Assembly (NCBI RefSeq): GCF_004337985.1
Contig: NW_021940924.1
Coordinates: 620,001-684,000 of the forward strand
Origin: Pyricularia pennisetigena
Taxonomy: Eukaryota; Ascomycota; Sordariomycetes; Magnaporthales; Pyriculariaceae
Length of the DNA stretch: 64,000 bases
Direction of reading: 5' to 3'
Shown here in pieces: positions 1-10,038 of this stretch (position 1 is the stretch's first letter; every line of letters starts with the position of its first letter). A model generated the notes under the pieces. It did not search any database. It had not been told where the DNA came from and saw only the letters and a list, made by a program, of their open reading frames with translations. The position numbers were made by a program, and so were the translations under genes.

Positions 1-1073
1 CGCGTTGATATTTGCCTTTTTTTTCTGCGACCGTTACTTTTGATTCGTGAAACAGATGACGGATAGGAACTGCTTTTCAAGACACAAAATATCCTCCAAT
101 TATATTAAGCAGACAGTCCAAAATGCACAGTCCAAAAGTGCACATGTAATTCATACAATAGAGAGTTTTCCAAGGGCAACCCGGCAATTTGAGGGTATTG
201 TGGTACTGCTTCGCCCATGGATCCACCACCTGTTTAGCAGTTTTCTAAGGCATGGTCGTTCCTTGCTAACTTCCCCTTTTTAATAGCTTCTTCGGAAATC
301 TCAAAACGTATTGGTTTCAGGAACATCTCCAGCTCGTGATACAAATCACTGTTCTCAATCTTCAGATCCCAAGATAGCAGATCAAGGAGCTGTCTCTCCA
401 TTTCGTTTACTCCTGCAGTGCTGAAATGGAAGCCATGACCTAGGTTGGCACCGTTTGCGTCCACTGCACGTAGGAATGCGTATTTGGCCCATTCCTTGTT
501 CCAGGGCGATTTATCGTTTAAGTATTTGGCTGTCAGTATCAGGTTTGCCAAGAAGAGTCTATACGGCGTACTTGGATGACCAATGCAGTTTTGGAGGCGA
601 GCTTTTAGCCGACTTAAATAAACCAAAGAAGACATCAATGTTGCAGCTCGGACTTTGGAATGCCAAACCAGGTTGGCAATAAACCTCTCGAGGTCCGATA
701 TCCTGGACTCAACAGACATATTTGTTCTTTTGTCATTTTCACAAACGATCACCTCGCTTGTCCTCACAGCGAGATATTTGATCGTTTCCCATGTGATGGG
801 GCTGCTCACGATGGCCCGCAGGGCTGTGGCGTTTAGAGCATCATCACTCGGATCTGAAGACTCTGGGCTTTTGCAGTAATCAGTCGACATGGCTAGGTGG
901 CTGACGCTGGCATCCATGCGCTAGCTTAACAGCTGCCAATAGTCGACCGAAAGAATGTACAAAACAAAGACGTGAAATGTGTTTGTTTCAGAAGTAGACG
1001 ATGATTCTTTTGCAAAAAGAAGGGAACAAAACGAACAATAGAATAGAGACTACGGAGCACTATTGAAAAGCCA
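1..1073. repeat. Segmental duplication, copy A (cut by window edge)
   Basis: Bases 1-1073 match 1760-2832 at a constant offset of 1759. I found only four differences by eye (near 270, 271, 277 and 310). Each copy contains a whole cyclin gene plus its flanks. The match ends at 1073, and the next base is the N at 1074. Copy A may extend left of the window. Confidence 0.95.
234..917 (-). CDS. Pcl/Pho80-type cyclin, copy A
   Basis: Single-exon gene of 227 aa starting at an ATG at 917. Residues about 69-185 look like a cyclin box of the Pcl1/Pho80 class: a helix with SRISDLERFIANLV, then SLVYLSRLKAR, then PYRLFLANLILTAKYLND followed by WAKYA. Such cyclins bind a Pho85/Cdk5-type kinase and give it substrate choice in cell-cycle or nutrient signalling; the partner is not visible here. 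The length is short but complete for a Pcl-like protein. The C-terminal tail differs from copy B at three residues (near 203, 214 and 216). The second copy lies 1.76 kb away in the same orientation. Cyclin fold is fairly sure; the subclass is inferred. Confidence 0.8.
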   Translation of the reverse strand: MDASVSHLAMSTDYCKSPESSDPSDDALNATALRAIVSSPITWETIKYLAVRTSEVIVCENDKRTNMSVESRISDLERFIANLVWHSKVRAATLMSSLVYLSRLKARLQNCIGHPSTPYRLFLANLILTAKYLNDKSPWNKEWAKYAFLRAVDANGANLGHGFHFSTAGVNEMERQLLDLLSWDLKIENSDLYHELEMFLKPIRFEISEEAIKKGKLARNDHALENC

Positions 1074-1074
1074 N
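1074..1074. other. Ambiguous base (N), assembly scar
   Basis: The only N in the window. It sits exactly at the right edge of duplication copy A, so the junction between copy A and the next gene is not continuous sequence evidence. Confidence 0.95.
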
Positions 1075-1204
1075 TTTAAATGTGGATCAAAGCCCTGGTG
1101 ATAATCAACCACGGCATTTTTTATTCTTACCCAAACAAGATACCTTGCCCGAACAAGATATACGATATCCATGTTTAAGCGCAAGGACTAACAAAATCCT
1201 AACC

Positions 1205-1597
1205 ATGGCATTCCGGACGCTAAAAGATGAGACCAGAAATGATACAGAATATTTAAATAAGATTTTGAAGCGCGAGAACTCATATGGCAATACTTCCCTA
1301 CCAAACGCGAAAAGACCGCGGATCGATTTCCACGGTCAGGTCGGTTCCGATGCTGGAGTCGAGAGGGCATGTTCCAACAACGTTCCGGGATCCTTAGCCG
1401 ATATTTCCGAAACTGTGAAACGAAGAACTTTTGAAAATGCGCAGCTACGGCAACAGTTGAAGTTTCAGCAAGAAAAGAGCGAGGCAGGTGTATTTTTGCT
1501 GCGTGAAGCTACCAAAGCAATGAAAACTCTGCAATCAGCTCTGGTCGAGTTTGAAAGCCGTAACGACAGGATATGGAGGAAGAACGAAAACCCGTAA
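1205..1597 (+). CDS. Small coiled-coil protein with basic patch
   Basis: The first in-frame ATG in good context (ACCATGG) is at 1205, giving 130 aa. The frame is also open upstream to 1082 but has no ATG there and runs into the N at 1074, so a longer or spliced 5' end is possible. A KRPRID basic stretch near residue 36 could be a nuclear signal. The second half, with RRTFENAQLRQQLKFQQEKSE and later heptads, is predicted to be a coiled coil. I do not recognise the family. It lies between the two cyclin copies, on the opposite strand. Similar small basic/coiled-coil proteins occur at 4432-5094, 9033-9627 and 59214-59722. Confidence 0.5.
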   Translation: MAFRTLKDETRNDTEYLNKILKRENSYGNTSLPNAKRPRIDFHGQVGSDAGVERACSNNVPGSLADISETVKRRTFENAQLRQQLKFQQEKSEAGVFLLREATKAMKTLQSALVEFESRNDRIWRKNENP

Positions 1598-1759
1598 TCC
1601 TCCCTTCGAGCAGAGCTCAGCACGAAAAGCTGGTTTCCGCGAGATCAAATAGCGTTATTGTATAATATTTGCTCGTCGTAGGCCAAAGTGGTATTATTGC
1701 TGCAGCCCCGTGTAGAGGCTTATGTTCACCAACACTTTGTGTTTGGTGTTTTGTGGAGG

Positions 1760-2832
1760 CGCGTTGATATTTGCCTTTTTTTTCTGCGACCGTTACTTTT
1801 GATTCGTGAAACAGATGACGGATAGGAACTGCTTTTCAAGACACAAAATATCCTCCAATTATATTAAGCAGACAGTCCAAAATGCACAGTCCAAAAGTGC
1901 ACATGTAATTCATACAATAGAGAGTTTTCCAAGGGCAACCCGGCAATTTGAGGGTATTGTGGTACTGCTTCGCCCATGGATCCACCACCTGTTTAGCAGT
2001 TTTCTAAGGCATGGTCGTTCCTTGCTAAGCTCCCCCTTTTAATAGCTTCTTCGGAAATCTCAAAACGTACTGGTTTCAGGAACATCTCCAGCTCGTGATA
2101 CAAATCACTGTTCTCAATCTTCAGATCCCAAGATAGCAGATCAAGGAGCTGTCTCTCCATTTCGTTTACTCCTGCAGTGCTGAAATGGAAGCCATGACCT
2201 AGGTTGGCACCGTTTGCGTCCACTGCACGTAGGAATGCGTATTTGGCCCATTCCTTGTTCCAGGGCGATTTATCGTTTAAGTATTTGGCTGTCAGTATCA
2301 GGTTTGCCAAGAAGAGTCTATACGGCGTACTTGGATGACCAATGCAGTTTTGGAGGCGAGCTTTTAGCCGACTTAAATAAACCAAAGAAGACATCAATGT
2401 TGCAGCTCGGACTTTGGAATGCCAAACCAGGTTGGCAATAAACCTCTCGAGGTCCGATATCCTGGACTCAACAGACATATTTGTTCTTTTGTCATTTTCA
2501 CAAACGATCACCTCGCTTGTCCTCACAGCGAGATATTTGATCGTTTCCCATGTGATGGGGCTGCTCACGATGGCCCGCAGGGCTGTGGCGTTTAGAGCAT
2601 CATCACTCGGATCTGAAGACTCTGGGCTTTTGCAGTAATCAGTCGACATGGCTAGGTGGCTGACGCTGGCATCCATGCGCTAGCTTAACAGCTGCCAATA
2701 GTCGACCGAAAGAATGTACAAAACAAAGACGTGAAATGTGTTTGTTTCAGAAGTAGACGATGATTCTTTTGCAAAAAGAAGGGAACAAAACGAACAATAG
2801 AATAGAGACTACGGAGCACTATTGAAAAGCCA
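1760..2832. repeat. Segmental duplication, copy B
   Basis: Direct repeat of 1-1073 with about 99.6% identity by eye. It carries the second cyclin gene and both flanks. It is followed by unrelated sequence from 2833. Confidence 0.95.
1993..2676 (-). CDS. Pcl/Pho80-type cyclin, copy B
   Basis: 227-aa single-exon cyclin identical to copy A except near the C-terminus (KPV for KPI, KRGS for KKGK). The cyclin-box features are the same as in copy A. Both copies keep their full frame, so neither shows decay. The near-absence of differences means either a very recent duplication or two haplotypes placed in tandem by the assembler. C-to-T/G-to-A mutation expected from repeat-induced point mutation is not seen. 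Confidence 0.8.
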   Translation of the reverse strand: MDASVSHLAMSTDYCKSPESSDPSDDALNATALRAIVSSPITWETIKYLAVRTSEVIVCENDKRTNMSVESRISDLERFIANLVWHSKVRAATLMSSLVYLSRLKARLQNCIGHPSTPYRLFLANLILTAKYLNDKSPWNKEWAKYAFLRAVDANGANLGHGFHFSTAGVNEMERQLLDLLSWDLKIENSDLYHELEMFLKPVRFEISEEAIKRGSLARNDHALENC

Positions 2833-4431
2833 GGTTTTGTTAACGGACCAATCTTTTATTTTGGGCGCGAAAACTCCGCTTTATGGCAAGCACGCAGGGT
2901 GGAATTGCGACCAAGCCTTGCGATGTAGTCAAGTTCTTGGCCTGGCCAAATTCTGGGACCATAGGAGCTGACAAACTTGCCACGAACGCCTTGCGGCACT
3001 TAATCCACCAATCTTCACAACATTAACATGCCTGATTTGGTACAGTATGTATGGAATTACTTTTGAGCGTATACTATGAAGTTCTATTGCCTGACTTTCC
3101 GAACCCCAACGGTATTACTTGGTTGAGGACACGAGTCTGGAAGCATTCAGACTACCTCTGACCTGCCACTCTCCAGGTCTTGTCCTTGTTCCAGCCCAGC
3201 TTCCTCCAACCTGCCATTTCAGTTGCATTGCATGCGCCCATGTGCACTCTCCTATGATTGGGAAGCCCTCCACCCTCCGTCGCCATCCGCGCAAAAACAG
3301 TCTCGGTATTGCCCAGTGACGCGCTAGCATGGCCGGTGACGCTCACGTCTGCCGTATCTGCCGCGAACAAGAGACCGAATTCCCCAGCCGTCAGGTAGGC
3401 GTCCGTCGAATCGTTACCGGGAAGGGTAAAATGAAACATTCCTTTTAGCAGGAACAGCCACCTGTTGAATGGTCAGTGAGACTGAAATACGGTCTCTTAT
3501 TTCTTGCCCGACCTTACAAATTATATGGTGCATTGTGCGGCCCTTCGGACTTTCCTGGCGGAACAACGCTCCAGGTGATATTTTGTACGTTCCCCAAACT
3601 CAAATTGCCCTCAGCGTCGATGGGCGAATCCACTTCTCAACATTCAATCGTGGAGGCGCCATTTTGTGCACCGATCGCCGTCACGTTTAGCCGCATTTCT
3701 GCCACCGTGTAGGGAGCAAGAAGCGAAACGGCTAACGGAAACGCCTTGATAAAACGCATTTCCGACTCTTTCGTACGATGTATGTCGTCAATGTGGCTGA
3801 GTAAAATAAGACAGTTGATGGCCCGGGGCCTGACTAAAAATAAAGACGAGTTAATAGTGTGATCGTTTTGATTGGATCAAGTCAAAAGGTTTATATACTT
3901 ACTCCGACTTTTGTCCCGTTTTTAGTCCGCCCGTGCCAAAGTCGGCCAAGCCATTTGTCGTGGAAACGTCACACTGCCAAACAACAGGAGCAGGAGCGCC
4001 ACATTTTCATATTCATCACAATTGAGATTCAGCACAATATTAGATTACAAGGTTCTGTCGCATGCCAAAGCCCCAATTAGGGCAGGAAGGTGAACAAAGT
4101 AGACTTAGAGTCGAGATAGAACGAAGAACCGTGTACAGCGCCGGCAATAACTCCAAAACTCAAACTCCCACATTAGTCTGCCTTGCTTTTTAGTCAAATA
4201 CCCCGTCCCCGTTTGTGTTGTGTCTTCCTTATTAAGATCTAGCATTTTCGTATCTATAATCTCCTGTTAACGAAGGCCGGACACGGCCGGGGTTTCAGGT
4301 GACAATGGGCAATATCATGTTTTGGTTGGTGCATTGAAGTTTTGGTATATTCACGCCTTTACCGGGCAAGCTAGACTCGAAACTATAGCCTTTGTCCTTA
4401 CCCGAGTGGTAAAACCTTCGCCTATCTGTGT
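2833..4431. other. Gene-poor stretch with a possible RING-CH exon remnant
   Basis: No convincing gene. At 3330-3448 (+) a short frame starts with ATG and reads MAGDAHVCRICREQ, like the start of a RING-CH (MARCH-type) finger. A possible donor (CAG then GTAGGC) follows, but I see no continuation with the remaining Cys/His ligands. The rest shows no recognisable repeat. Confidence 0.4.
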
Positions 4432-5094
4432 CTAGCTGGATGGCCGCCTTCTCTTCTTTTTGCCGTTTCCGCTTTCGTTCTCCAAGATTGAAAAAAGATT
4501 GCTGCCGTCCTCCAAAAGGTTAGGGTAATGTTTCAAAAGCATCGACATGATTCTTTCGTTATGCTCTCTCAAGACCAGCAAATCTCGCGCCTTTTGTTCG
4601 ACCACATGTTCCAATCCTTCGACTTGAGCATTGTTCAGGTCCGCATTTTTGACAAGCTGGCAGTGCTGCTGCTCCCACGCAGCTTGGTTCATCTCGGCTT
4701 CTTCGAGTTGAAGCTCCAGACTTTGATTGATTTTCATCATCTCCTCCTGGTTTTTGATGGCCCTGGTATGGTCCGACATAAGTTCCTTTTGTCCTTCCTG
4801 CAAATCGTGCACTCTGTAAAGCAGTGCCTGAGCTTCCACACGCTCCTGCTGGTAGATCCGCTCTCTTTTCACATTTATCTGGCGGGCGGACTCAATCATC
4901 TGCAGTGCGCGACAGAGATAATGGTCAAGATTATCATAGTTGGGCACCTGATGATGTATTAACTTCAGGCTTTCCCAACCCCTGAGCAAATCGGTCTGGG
5001 GACGTGTGGGAAATGGTGGGGTGGCAGTTACCATGTCGTCTTCATTCGAAGCAGCTGCGCCGCTTGATACGTGGTTTTGAGGCGCGGCTACCAT
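4432..5094 (-). CDS. Coiled-coil protein with C-terminal basic tail
   Basis: 220 aa from an ATG in strong context (GCCATGG). The N-terminal 40 residues are Ala/Pro-rich and likely disordered. Residues about 80-190 are almost all heptad-like (ERIYQQERVEAQALLYRV, SLELQLEEAEMNQAAWEQQ), so a long coiled coil is likely. The last residues, GKKKRRRPSS, form a strong nuclear-localisation-type cluster. No family recognised. It stands alone, with more than 1.5 kb of gene-free sequence on each side. The length and clean frame support a real gene; the function is unknown. Confidence 0.65.
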   Translation of the reverse strand: MVAAPQNHVSSGAAASNEDDMVTATPPFPTRPQTDLLRGWESLKLIHHQVPNYDNLDHYLCRALQMIESARQINVKRERIYQQERVEAQALLYRVHDLQEGQKELMSDHTRAIKNQEEMMKINQSLELQLEEAEMNQAAWEQQHCQLVKNADLNNAQVEGLEHVVEQKARDLLVLREHNERIMSMLLKHYPNLLEDGSNLFSILENESGNGKKKRRRPSS

Positions 5095-7356
5095 GGCTTT
5101 TAGGGTCCTGTGATGCTATGCAACTGACAGTATTGATGAAGTAGACTAGCCACTGTTTTGACCTAGGAGTTGGCGATGGTAGCGGCGTCGGACTCGACTT
5201 TCATAATAAATGTTCTTTTTCCCTATGCCTACATCCACATCCTGAAGGTTGCCAGTCAAAACGGGGTTTCCATCGCCTGCGCCTGTTCGCCCACGCAGTT
5301 AGATTCCGCACAAACGGTCCAAATCTGGTCTTTGGCGATCTTTTTTGTGATAGCCGCCTTTTTCCCTCTTTTGGTCGATGTTGGTGCTGTGCAAAAGTAA
5401 CAATATGATAATGCTGCGTTGGGTTGCACCTCCGGTTCCTAATTCGGCACCTTTGCAGGGAGCACCTTCCGTAAAACCTGGTAAATGTACGGGCCCCACT
5501 ATCCTTCGGTTAATAATCTCGGTTCGGCCTTTCGGCCCTGTATTCCAGGCGCACAAACACCAACTGCGCATTTGAAAAGTGGCAAACTCGAGGATCGCAG
5601 CGTCCTTTTGCTGGACCCGGGGTTTTGGTTCTTATCACCACCTTGGCAAAGCTCCATCCCTGGTTTTCCTTGCGACGGAGTAGCATTTCGACGGATACAG
5701 TGGCGCCAAAACCCCACTACTCTGAGGCCTGTTGCTAATATTTCTTTTTCCTTCCAATCGCATTAACTTTGTCGGCATCACCGTTCGACTTTTTGTTACT
5801 TCTCATCACCAACTTCATCACAATCCCGAGGCTCTGGTTCAAATTACCAAAATCACCGTCATTAATGTCGCGACAGTTCAACCTCATCACAGCGACAAAA
5901 AAGGTCCAAGGCTGTGGGTTCAGCACTTGCGACGCCATCCTGCCTAGTGTTGCTTGTCACATCGCCAATATCTCGCTGTCCTTATTTTGGTCACATACAT
6001 ACGCGGGACTTGGCATTACATCGTCAAAATGCCTCACTTATCACCTGGACAATGTTGCAATGTGAAGCCCCCGCATGCCGCTAACGGTAAAATCCTGGGG
6101 CTGCTGTCCTTTAGCACTTGGTATGCAGGCCCATCCTTGAATCTGTCCTACGGGGTGCATTGGAGGTCGGTCTAGGTATTTGAGAACTTTTTATGCTTAC
6201 TAACTCCGCGCGCGCCGACCGCTGAAATGCCTGTGCTCACAACATGGCTCCTCGTCATGGGGGAACTATGGGAAACAATACATACGTACTTTGGAGTTGT
6301 GGGACTTATGCAGCCCTAATTATCTGTAAGGGTCCAAGAATCATGTTACTCACCCCATCAAACCATCCCCTGGCCAAGTCAGATTCGCTCGGTCTTCCAG
6401 TCCATTGCTATCTGTTTTACCGAGGAGGTGACGGCTGCGAATGCCCAACATTCCAAGCAAGGTTCAAGGATTCCAGCCGTGTTGTAAGACATTACCCTTA
6501 CTGTCCATGTCCGTCTTCGTGTGGACCGTTGAAAACGGCTCCGCGAAATCATTTTCGGATCCCAGATCGCCATACAATCTAACATCGACCAACAATTCCA
6601 CTGCGTCCCCTTCCTCCCATCTTGGTGACCACTTTCATCCTACCCCGGCTCCTTTTGTTGCAAGATTTGTCCAATAGACCGAAAAAATTCATAAAATATT
6701 AACAGACCTCGAGCTTATATCGTAAAGCTGTGGCTATATTTTTATTTTGTTTCTGTGTTGAGATATGTTGGTGCAAAAGTAGTGAGTTTTTGGGTAAATG
6801 CTAATATTTGGAGGATTTGGCGGTTCGCGTTTCTCTTTACCCCACTTGCCCCCTGATCATTCACATTTCAAGCGGACCCGGTGGGGTACTCCGCCTAAAA
6901 TTAAACCCCACTGGGTGGAGTCGTATCCTCTCCAAACAGCATCAACAGCACCAACAACGCCAAAAGCAACGATCCCAGGGACGAAATACCATCCAAAGGG
7001 TTGTACTGCGACTGTTTACATCATCATTGGAAAAACATAGCTCCAAAGGTCCTTTTCGCGGCTTTTCGCAGCAAATTCGTTGCCATATATCATGCTACCC
7101 TTTGCCGCTCGATCACCATGGTAAATTCTGTAAAATGATCAAATGTAATTTGGCTAAATCTCTTTGAATAAAATATTTGCCAACTCGGATCTTTTGCGAA
7201 TTGTTACAAGCATCGTTTCAGTTCACTCAATTTTGCCAACAATCGGTTTTATGCAGCACTCAGGTGATATAGAACCTAATTCCCAGGGCACGGACTTTAT
7301 TGGCAGCAATTTCGCCACCCTACAAGGTGCTTCGCGCCGACTTCTAGCGAAAAAGC
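5095..7356. other. 2.2 kb without a supported gene
   Basis: Several overlapping short frames on both strands, but no domain, no consistent splice structure and no clear repeat. The last few hundred bases are presumably the promoter of the CENP-B-type gene at 7357. Confidence 0.5.
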
Positions 7357-8879
7357 ATGAACATGAACACTGCCGGAGGCCACGCGGGCTCCGACAGCAG
7401 CAATGGTTACAACTGCTATGCAGGCGTGTATTACAGACAGACCATGTCAACGCAACATGACAACACGAACCCGTACACACTTCCAGACGTGCAACCACAG
7501 CAGCACCAAATTCAATTTTGCGTAGGACATCCGCAATTGGCTTCGCTCGATACCAGTTCAATCTGGCCTAGCGGCGCGAAAAGTCCCAGTTTCCCGTCCA
7601 ATCAGAGCACCCCAATCGCACCAACCGTAGCCACGCCAATTGCAACGCGGCCAATCGGAGGACGCAATACGTTGAAGCCACAACCACGGGTCAAGATATC
7701 GAACAAGCTGAAACGAGAGATTTGTAATTTTCACAGCGAAAAAAGGAGTTTGAAGCAGGCCGAAATAGCGACCCGGTTCAAAGTAGACAGAAGGCAAGTG
7801 TTTACCAATGTTCTGTTTGGTACTGCGCTGTTTCAAGCACAGTTCAAGATCAAAGTACGCTTTTGTTCCATGCTCCTTAGCAAATCTGCTAACTTGGCCA
7901 AAAACCTCTAGCACCATCTCCAAGATTCTATCCGAAAAAGATAAGATCTTGGCTGTAGATGATCTTTTGGAGCTTTCCGAGGCTGATATTGAGGAGAAAC
8001 TAATTTACTGGATCAACCAACGCCCTTCCGTTGTTTCTGCTGAACAAATTCGAGAAAAGATCAGGCAAATTTGCGAGGATAACCCGGAAATTTCGAAGCA
8101 GCTTGCAAAACGAGTCCTATCCTTGAACTGGATGAAAGCTTTCAGACGAAAACATCGTTCCGGCATCCCTTGTTTCCAGACCTTCAAGCCATACGTCCCT
8201 CAACGTAAAACATCGCCAGCATCGCCGCAAAACTACTTGCGGGATTCGCCAGCTGCCTCGACTCAAGATGACAACCGGATTTGCAAAAGCAATAGCTTTC
8301 CCGAAAATGATTCGTGTAAGAAAATCAAAAACCGGATTCTCGTTCAATTACTAACTTAAGCATCTAGTTTCGCCATTTATGAGTACCCCGATGAGCACCG
8401 CCTCACCAGTATCCTGTCTAGCTATTTCCGACGGCGGATCTGTATCCATCCAAAACAGATTAGAGCCATCAAAACGCCTCGACTTCGACGACTTCGACCG
8501 CAAACAAACCCAGGCGCCACACCACACAGCCAATCAGCGTTGTGGACCAAAAGGGCTGAGTTCCGGCTTTTATCAGGTGCCGCCAGCAGATTCACCAGGC
8601 CCACAGCTACCGCCTACCAGCTCCTTTGTTATATCGCCCGAGCCACCACAAAGTTGGACCAACCACCACAACGTGCTTCAATCATCAGACTCTTGTTCCT
8701 ATGCCTTCGATTCTGGTGGCTCAGAACATGGTCGACCAACCAAGGAAAACGCGCAGAGAGCCGTGGAAACATTATTAATCTATATAAATAACGGGGCAGG
8801 TGATGTGGGTGACTTCCTTGCAGTTCTTAACTTGAGAGAGAGGCTTGGCTTGCATAAGAACGGGGATTTTACGATGTAA
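7357..8879 (+). CDS. CENP-B-type HTH DNA-binding protein (no transposase domain)
   Basis: Three exons: 7357-7793, 7912-8315 and 8368-8879, giving 450 aa. Intron 1 (7794-7911) uses a GC donor (GCAAGT) with a perfect CTAAC branch point and TAG acceptor. Splicing there rebuilds the motif RFKVDRSTISKIL; the nearest GT donor breaks it. Intron 2 (8316-8367) is GTAAGA...CTAAC...TAG. Residues about 115-165 form the CENP-B/pogo N-terminal HTH, and about 175-235 resemble the second Tc5-type HTH (NWMKAFRRKHRSGIP). The rest is Pro/Ser/Gln-rich and contains no DDE catalytic domain, so this is a DNA-binding protein of the Abp1/CENP-B sort, probably derived from a transposase. Its DNA target is unknown. Two pogo-like elements occur elsewhere in the window. 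Confidence 0.8.
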
Positions 8880-9032
8880 CTAGAAGCGGAACTGTGTTGA
8901 TATTGGTGCATAACTGGATTTCATAAATTGTAGCCCGCAATAATCTTTTGCAACAGCGCTTCCTATTTGGTTTTCTCCACTCAGGTGTGGCCTGTGCTCT
9001 CTGCTCCGCACTTTTTCAGATCTTCTAGTAAC

Positions 9033-9627
9033 TTAGTGGTACAACCTGATCCATTCCGCGGCAGTAGTTTGAAACGCTCGCCCGCAAGTTTTCGATAAAA
9101 CCAAAAGCTCCTGCACTTGAAACTGCAATCCCGCCTGACTGACCTGAATTTGCCGCTTCTCTTCCTCCGTATTAAATCTAGTTCGTTCTTCGATCTCTAA
9201 CCTTGTTTTGAGATCTTCGACCTCTGCGCAAAGCTTTTCGTTTTCCTTACTAAGATCCTCGATCATGGCTGTAAAACTCTTGCCAGTGGGCAAAAGCTGC
9301 AAACAAATAAGGAAGGAAAAGATCAGTTCCCATCGCGACCGGCTTGCAAGGGAGACATACCGTAGTAGATGATTGAAAAAGTGGGGTCGCATCTTGAGCT
9401 GGCACAGCTTCAAACCTTTTTCCCACTGCATAAGACAACAACTGATAAATCCCGGTCGATTGGTCGCTTAGATTTTTCGCAAATATGGACCTGAAGGTAT
9501 CTTCTTCACCAAGCATAAACTTCCATCGGTAGGAGTCATTTTTCCCTGGGTTAAGACGTATATCGCTTGGCTGGACGATAATCCTCAGCTTCTCGTCTGC
9601 AATCTGTTCGTGCGTGCGCGAACGCAT
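9033..9627 (-). CDS. Small two-exon coiled-coil protein
   Basis: Exon 1 is 9627-9361 and exon 2 is 9296-9033, joined by a 64-bp intron (GTATGT donor, TTTGCAG acceptor, phase 0), giving 176 aa. The N-terminal half has no recognised domain. The C-terminal half (ENEKLCAEVEDLKTRLEIEE and on) is a strong coiled coil. The spliced frame is clean and both splice sites are canonical. The architecture, with a globular N-terminus then a coiled coil, resembles the other small coiled-coil genes here. Function unknown; the start could lie further upstream. Confidence 0.6.
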
Positions 9628-10038
9628 CAGAACGGGCGGGGAGAAGAAGAAAACCCACTTATATGATCAGAGAGTTTTTTGCGGCAATTTTCTCTTGCCT
9701 CCCTTCTGTTCTTGTTCCCTGCCGACATTTTCAATTTGGCTCCTCAGGTGGCCGAGCGACACAAATCACCCAAAAGACTACGCTATCCATGTTCAATTTA
9801 ATGGAGAATTGGCTGGTTGGTCCCTGATCTGGCCTTTCGTCAGGCCCGTATTTGGGCTTCTGATTGGGCCCAAATTTGGGCCACCTGTGGTAATCGATCA
9901 CCTGGGTTCCACTTTTGGCTGGTAAAATCGACAGCAACAACTCCGCGTCACGTTGGTGGCAGAGCCCTGTCCGGCTGCAGTCAAAACAAAACGGGCAAGC
10001 GTCTTTGTTTGGATCTCAAACCGTACACCGGCTTAGCC

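Noticed and set aside
234..917. Plus-strand frames at 455-682 and 655-879 within the cyclin gene
   Set aside because: They are shadows repeated identically in copy B and have no domain.
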